From: Thinopyrum elongatum
Lineage: Eukaryota > Streptophyta > Magnoliopsida > Poales > Poaceae
Assembly (NCBI GenBank): GCA_011799875.1
Contig: CM022302.1
Span: 100,318,237-100,382,236 of the forward strand
Length of the DNA: 64,000 nucleotides
Direction: 5' to 3'
Shown: positions 58,659 to 64,000 of the stretch, one piece after another
Numbering within the stretch: position 1 is the first letter of the stretch
How the letters are laid out: every line of letters starts with the position of its first letter
The notes under the pieces: generated by a model
The model's input: the letters and a program-made list of their open reading frames with translations, nothing else
The model's database searches: none
Told to the model about the DNA's origin: nothing
Made by a program: the position numbers and the translations under genes

Positions 58659-58717
58659 GGCCACAAGGACGGAGGGCGCGCCTAGGGGGTAGGGCGCGCC
58701 TCCCACCCTTGTGGGCC
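58659..58717 (+). repeat. GGCGCGCC hairpin in the LTR of element C
   Basis: GGAGGGCGCGCC (58671-58682) and GGGCGCGCCTCC (58692-58703) are perfect inverted repeats around a 9-nt loop. An outer stem GGCCACAAGG / CCTTGTGGGCC adds to it. It lies about 30 bp upstream of the TATA box. Confidence 0.8.
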
Positions 58718-58749
58718 CCTCGTGCGTCTCCTGGCCTAATTCTTTCGCC

Positions 58750-58757
58750 TATATATA
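58750..58757 (+). promoter_or_regulatory. TATA box of element C
   Basis: TATATATA in CGCCTATATATACTCTTATAAG, about 370 bp into the LTR. Plausible start of the genomic transcript about 30 bp downstream. Confidence 0.65.
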
Positions 58758-59990
58758 CTCTTATAAGCCCAAACCACCAGAGGCATCCATGAAAAGACTT
58801 TTCCACCGCCGCAACCTTCTGTGCCCGTGAGATCCCATCTAGGGGCCTTTTTCGGCGTCCTGCCGGAGGGGGATTCGATCACGGAGGGCTTCTACATCAA
58901 CACCATTGCCCTTCCGATGAAGTGTGAGTAGTTTACCTCAGACCTACGGGTCCATAGCTAGTAGCTAGATGGCTTCTTCTCTCTCTTTGATTCTCAATAC
59001 CACGTTCTCCTCGATGTTCTTGAAGATCTATTCGATGTAATACTTTTTTGCGGTGTGTTTGCCGAGATCCGATGAATTGTGGATTTATGATCAGCTTATC
59101 TATGGATATTATTTGAATCTTCTCTGAAGTCTTTTATGCATGATTTGATATCTTTGCAAGTCTCTTCGAACTATCGATTTGGTTTGGCCAACTAGATTGG
59201 TTTTTCTTGCAATGGGAGAAGTGCTTAGCTTTGGGTTCATTCTTGCGGTGTCCTTTCCCAGTGATAGTAGGGGCAGCAAGGCACGTATTGAATTGTTGCC
59301 ATCGAGGATAAAAAGATGGAGTTTTCATCATATTGCTTGAGTTAATTCCTCTACATCATGTCATCTTTCTTAATGCGTTACTCTGTTCTTCATGAACTTA
59401 ATACTCTAGATGCAGGCAGGAATCGGTCAATGTGTGGAGTAATAGTAGTAGATGCAGAATCGTTTTGGTCTACTTGACATGGACGTGATGCCTATATTCA
59501 TGATCATTGCCTTAGATATCGTCATAACTTTGCGCTTTTCTATCAATTGTTCGGCAGTAATTTGTTCACCCACCGTATTATTTTCTATCTTGAGAGAAGC
59601 CTCTAGTGAAACCTATGGCCCCCGGGTCTATTTTCCATCATACAATCTTCTACTTTCCAATCTACGAGTTTTTGATCTACTATTTTGCAATCTTTTACTT
59701 TCCAATCTATCAAACAAAAATACCAAAAAAATATTTACTTTACCATTTATCTATCTCTATCAGATCTCACTTTTGCGAGTAACCGTGAAGGGATTGACAA
59801 CCCCTTATCGCGTTGGGTGCAAGTTTGGTGTTTGTTTGTGTAGGTATTAGGTGACTTGCGTGTTGTCTCCTACTGGATTGATACCTTGGTTCTCAAAACT
59901 GAGGGAAATACTTACTCTACTTTGCTGCATCACCCTTTCCTCTTCAAGGGAAAAACCAACGCAAGCTCAAGAAGTAGCAGGAAGAATTTC

Positions 59991-60009
59991 TGGCGCCGTT
60001 GCCGGGGAG
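59991..60009 (+). other. Primer binding site of element C (tRNA-Asp type)
   Basis: TGGCGCCGTTGCCGGGGAG, 11 nt after the LTR. It is complementary to the 3' end expected of plant tRNA-Asp. Confidence 0.88.
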
Positions 60010-60233
60010 ATCTACACCAAGTCAAGACATACCAAGTACCCATCATAAACTCTCATCTCTCGCATTACATTATTCGCCATTCGCCTCTCGTTTTCCTCTC
60101 CCCTACTTCTAAAACAATTTTCAAAAAGTTGCCTTTTCTTCGCCTCTCTCTTTGCCTTTTCTTCGTCCCTTTTTCGATCGTCTTCTTCGCTTGCCTTCGG
60201 TTTAATCGATTTGCTAGATTTGTTGTTGCCACC

Positions 60234-61085
60234 ATGTTTGAAATCGGGGAGGTTATCGTCGAAAATCTTGAGGAAAAACTTGAATCTAATTCTTTGGATC
60301 ATGAAACTGAAACTCCTCCTAATTACAAAACAAAAATCTTTCGTGTGGGGGACAGTAATATTATTGGAAAGAGTATTATCCAAGAATTCTTTGATTGTAC
60401 GGGGTCCATGCCTATTAATAAAAGATCTATTCTTCTTGAGACAAATTGTTATGCGGATGCTATTGTTATGCTTGTTGAGAAATTAGAAAGAAAATTTGTG
60501 CATCTTCATCCTGCTTTGCAAAAGGTATTTTATGAACTTCCCAATATTAATCATCCGATAGCTAAAAAGATTGCCACTACTATCCTTACGCGTGAATTTG
60601 ATTTTATAATACAAGAAGCTAGGGATATTTTTGCTTTCTATAAAAAGGATGTTGAACACCCTCCAATTATAGATATCCTCCATGATAAAGAAACTATGCG
60701 TCGTTTGGAATCTAGGGATTATCAGTCTTATAATGAAAATCTTAGGAGAAGAGTTCCTTATTCAGAAATCTCTCAATCTTTATACCTCGAGGCTTTTGAG
60801 GAGTTTGATTGGATTACAAGGGGAATTTATGTGGGATTTTATAGGGATTGGTTGAATAAGATGTTGAAGGAACCCGTTAGAAGCGAGTTACGTGTTTTAT
60901 ATGATGATATATATGGTGACGATCCCGATTATGGGTTTATGAATGTTAAAATTACCCACCAAAGTCCTTTTCATGATTTGAGTTCTTCTACTAGGAGGGA
61001 AATAAAGGAAAGGATAGATTTGTTAAGACGAGTTTTGGAGGATTTAATGAGAAAAGAATTGCATACCAAAGATGACAATACTTAG
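60234..61085 (+). CDS. Element C ORF, 283 aa, unknown function
   Basis: ATG 60234 lies in good context (GCCACCATGT), 225 nt after the primer site. The protein is charged and appears mainly helical. Segments include VIVENLEEKLESN, KSIIQEFFDCTG, AIVMLVEKLERKFVHLH, FDFIIQEARDIFAFYKKD, FDWITRGIYVGFYRDWLNKML and IKERIDLLRRVLEDLMRKEL. I see no zinc knuckle, protease, polymerase or integrase motif and no signal peptide or membrane segment. It takes the place of gag-pol. The frame is fully open, so selection may have kept it. It could be a strongly diverged gag-like or packaging protein; this is inference. Confidence 0.7.
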   Translation: MFEIGEVIVENLEEKLESNSLDHETETPPNYKTKIFRVGDSNIIGKSIIQEFFDCTGSMPINKRSILLETNCYADAIVMLVEKLERKFVHLHPALQKVFYELPNINHPIAKKIATTILTREFDFIIQEARDIFAFYKKDVEHPPIIDILHDKETMRRLESRDYQSYNENLRRRVPYSEISQSLYLEAFEEFDWITRGIYVGFYRDWLNKMLKEPVRSELRVLYDDIYGDDPDYGFMNVKITHQSPFHDLSSSTRREIKERIDLLRRVLEDLMRKELHTKDDNT

Positions 61086-63886
61086 ATCTATTCTTGTTTT
61101 TATGCCTAGCTAAGGGCGTTAAACAATAGCGCTTGTTGGGAGGAAACCCAATTTTATTTTTGTTTTTGCTTTTTAGGTTCTGTTTTGCAATAAATAATTC
61201 ATCTATCCTCTGGTTAGATGTGGTTTTATGTTTTAATTAGTGTTTATGCCAAGTAAGACCTTTGGGATATCTTACGGTGATAGTTGATTTGATCTTGCTG
61301 AAAAACAGAAACTTTTGCGCCCAGGAAAATAATTTTTATAATTCACAGAAGAGTGATTTTGAGTTGATTCTTTTTGCAGAAGATTAATAAACAAATTTCT
61401 TAGGTCGTCCTAACTTTTCAGAATTTTTGGAGTTACAGAAGTATTCGAGATTTCCAGATTGCTACAGACTGTTCTGTTTTTGACAGATTATGTTTTCTAT
61501 GTGTTGTTTGCTTATTTTGATGAATCTATGGGTAATATCGGGGGGTATGAACCATGGAAAAGTTGGAATACAGTAGATATTACACCAATATAAATAAATA
61601 ATGAGTTCACAACAGTACCAAAAGTGGTGATTTATTTTCTTATACTAACGGAGCTTATGAGATTTTCTGTTGAGTTTTGTGTTGTGAAGTTTTCAAGTTT
61701 TGGGTAAGGATTTGATGGACTATGGAATAAGGAGTGGCAAGAGCCTAAGCTTGGAGATGCCCAAGGCACCCCAAGGTAATATTCAAGGACAACCAAGAGC
61801 CTAATCTTGGGGATGCCCCGGAAGGCATCCCCTCTTTCGTCTTCGTCTATCGGTAACTTTACTTGAGGCTATATTTTTATTCACCACATGATATGTGTTT
61901 TGCTTGGAGCGTCTTGTATGATTTGAGTCTTTGCTTTTTAGTTTGCCACAATCATCCTTGCTGTACACACCTTTTGAGAGAGACACACATGAATCGTGAT
62001 TTATTAGAATACTCTTTGTGCTTCACTTATATCTTTTGAGCTAGGCAACTTTGCTCTAGTGCTTCACTTACATCTTTTTAGAGCACGGCGGTGGCTTTAT
62101 TTTATAGAAATTGATGAAATCTCATGCTTCACTTATATTATTTTGAGAGTCTTTAAAACAGCATGGTAATTTTCTTTGGTTATAAATTTAGTCCTAATAT
62201 GATAGGCATCCAAGAGGGATATAATAAAAACTTTCATATAAAGTGCATTGAATACTATGAGAAGTTTGATTCCTTATGATTGTTTTGAGATATGAAGATG
62301 GTGATATTAGAGTCATGCTAGTGAGTAGTTGTGAATTTGAGAAATACTTGTGTTAAGGTTTGTGAGTCCCTTAGCATGCACGTATGGTGAACCGTTATGT
62401 AACGAAGTTGGAGCATGAGATATTTTTTGATTGTCATCCTTTGTGTGGAAGTCGGGATCGCGCGATGGTTAACTCCTACCAACCCTTCCCCTAGGAGCAT
62501 GCGTCTAGTACTTTGTTTCGATGACTAATAGATTTTTGCAATAAGTATGTGAGTTCTTTATGACTAATGTTGAGTCCATGGATTATACGCACTCTCACCC
62601 TTCCACCTTTGCTAGCCTCTCTAGTGCCGCGCAATTTTCGCCGGTACCATAAACCCACCATATACCTTCCTCAAAACAGCCACCATACCTACCTATTATG
62701 GCATTTCCATAGCCATTCCGTAATATTTGCCATGCAACTTTCCACCGTTCCGTTATTATGACACGCATCATCATTGTCATATTGCTTTGCATGATCATGT
62801 AGTTGACATCGTATTGTGGCAAAGCCACCATTCATAATTCTTTCATACATGTCACTCTTGATTCATTGCACATCCCGGTACACCCCGGAGGCATTCATAT
62901 AGAGTCATATTTTGTTCTAGTATCGAGTTGTAATTTTTGAGTTGTAAGTAAATAGAAGTATGATGATTTTCATTATTAGAGCATTGTCCCATGTGAGTAA
63001 AAAAAGAGAAAAGAAAGAAAGAAAGAAAGAAAAAAAGGGAGAAGAAAGAAAAAAAAAAGAGAAAAGAAAAAAGAAAAAAAAAGAAAAAAAAAGAAGAAAA
63101 AAAGAGAGAAAAAGAGAGAAGGGGCAATGTGACTATCCTTTTTCCATACTTGTGCTTCAAAGTAACACCATGATCTTCATGATAGAGAGTCTCCTATGTT
63201 GTCACTTTCATATACTAGTGGAAATTTTTCATTATAGAACTTGGCTTGTATATTCCAACGATGGGCTTCCTCAAATTGCCCTAGGTCTTCATGAGCAAGC
63301 AAGTTGGATGCACACCCACTTAGTTTTCTTTTTTGAGTTTTCATAAACTTATAGCTCTAGTGCATCCGTTGCATGGCAATCCCTACTCACTCACATTGAT
63401 ATCTATTGATGGGCATCTCCATAGCCCGTTGATACGCCTAGTTGATGTGAGACTATCTCCCTCTGTTTGTCTTTTCCAAAACCACCTTCTATTCCACCTA
63501 TAGTGCTATGTCCATGGCTCACGCTCATGTATTGCGTGAAAGTTGAAAAAGTTTGAGAATACTAAAGTATGAAACAATTGCTTGGCTAAAATAGGGGTTG
63601 TGCATGATTTGAGTATTTTGTGTGATGAAGATGGAGCATAGCCAGACTATATGATTTTGTAGGGATAAGCTTTCTTTGGCCATGTTATTTTGAGAAGACA
63701 TAATTATCTTGTTAGTATGCTTGAAGTATTATTGTTTTTATATCAATATTAAACTTTTGTTTTGAATCATACGGATCTGAACATTCATGCCACAATAAAG
63801 AAATTACATGGATAAATATGTTAGGTAGAATTCCACATCAAAAATTCTGTTTTTATCATTTACCTACTCGAGGACGAGCAGGAATT
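61086..63886. other. Non-coding internal region of element C
   Basis: About 2.8 kb with no long frame. Words like AAGCTTGG(A/G)GATGCCC occur near 61749 and 61804 and again at the polypurine tract, suggesting small internal duplications. The purine-rich tract is listed separately. Confidence 0.65.
62996..63123 (+). repeat. Purine-only tract, (A/G)n, about 125 nt
   Basis: Nearly pure A and G, mostly AAAGAAAG and AAAAAAGAG units. The long Lys/Glu frame and its Phe/Ser complement are artefacts of this tract. Confidence 0.88.
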
Positions 63887-63900
63887 AAGCTTGGGGATGC
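63887..63900 (+). other. Polypurine tract of element C
   Basis: AAGCTTGGGGATGC stands just before the 3' LTR. Confidence 0.75.
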
Positions 63901-63901
63901 T

Positions 63902-64000
63902 TGATACGTCTCCAACGTATCTATATTTTTTATTGTTCCATGCTATTATATTATCTGTTTTGGTTGTTTTATATGCATTAATATGTTATTTTATATTATT
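63902..64000 (+). repeat. 3' LTR of element C, first 99 bp
   Basis: TGATACGTCTCCAACGTATC followed by sequence matching 58381-58480 with only a few differences. The rest lies beyond the window. Confidence 0.92.

Larger units (their letters stand above)
58381..59979 (+). repeat. 5' LTR of element C (1,599 bp)
   Basis: TGATACGTCTCCAACGTATC to CTCAAGAAGTAGCA. It contains a GC hairpin and a TATA box (listed separately). The end is set by the primer site 11 nt later. Confidence 0.88.
58381..64000 (+). mobile_element. Element C: Athila-type gypsy retrotransposon, partial at right edge
   Basis: It starts at TGATACGTCTCC (58381) with a 1.6-kb LTR, then a tRNA-Asp-type primer site, one 283-codon ORF, a long non-coding region and a polypurine tract. 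A second LTR starts at 63902 and runs off the window. No reverse transcriptase or integrase is present between the LTRs, so it is non-autonomous. The LTR resembles the WHAM/Sabrina group of Triticeae elements; the exact name is uncertain. Confidence 0.92.

Noticed and set aside
14868..60009. tRNA-like matches after each LTR
   Set aside because: They are primer binding sites of 12-19 nt complementary to tRNA ends, not tRNA genes; no cloverleaf is present.
62852..63346. Lys/Glu-rich and Phe/Ser-rich frames near 63 kb
   Set aside because: Produced by the purine-only tract.
1..64000. CRISPR arrays, operons, ribosome binding sites, rRNA
   Set aside because: The DNA is nuclear plant sequence; no evenly spaced short repeats of CRISPR form and no rRNA seen.

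Overview
The window is nuclear DNA of a grass, and almost certainly of a Triticeae species (wheat, Aegilops or barley group). The evidence is the repeat content: nested LTR retrotransposons with Triticeae-type termini (TGATACGTCTCC... and TGATAACCCACAAG...), a Stowaway MITE, CACTA termini, and very low gene density. Only one likely host gene is seen, a GeBP/DUF573-type DNA-binding protein at 45.4-46.2 kb on the minus strand. A plant mobile domain (PMD) exon runs off the left edge and may belong to a transposable element.

Layout. 0-1.1 kb: first exon of a PMD protein (minus strand) and its GC-rich upstream region, with four decayed palindromes. 2.05-3.37 kb: a GC-rich, poly(A)-ended retroposon-like unit (minus). 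5.5-6.0 kb: GC-rich tandem repeats. 8.0-8.4 kb: possible LINE 3' end. 9.7-11.4 kb: CACTA debris, namely duplicated terminal sequence and a broken transposase N-terminus. 12.4-13.5 kb: one intact and one deleted Stowaway MITE and a G24 run. 14,565-20,350: a complete, very young Ty3/gypsy chromovirus (Reina type by size and structure) with an uninterrupted 1,599-codon polyprotein, 301-bp LTRs differing at two sites, and a perfect AGAAT target duplication. 22.3-22.74 kb: CACTA terminus. 22.74-24.36 kb: GC-rich block with a 0.44-kb tandem duplication. 26,675-28,947: a chromovirus-like LTR and primer site leading into a long non-gag-pol reading frame; no second LTR seen.

30,232-44,734: a 14.5-kb Tekay/Del-type chromovirus with 4.25- and 4.40-kb LTRs and a perfect GTTAG target duplication. 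It has an extra ORF before gag, and its pol is broken by several stops and one frameshift. 45.2-46.2 kb: GeBP-like gene abutting a palindrome-rich repeat. 47.9-64.0 kb: a nest of three elements. The gag of an older gypsy element (A) is split by a 9.55-kb Athila-type element B (minus strand, GCATG duplication) and, 31 bp further on, by Athila-type element C (plus strand), whose second LTR is cut by the right edge. Neither B nor the visible part of C encodes reverse transcriptase or integrase, so both look non-autonomous.

Interplay. The intact chromovirus has every domain needed for its own movement. B and C share LTR ends, a tRNA-Asp-type primer site at the same 11-nt spacing, and a GGCGCGCC hairpin, which suggests they are moved by a common helper elsewhere. 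Family names are by recognition of sequence character only; no database search was possible.
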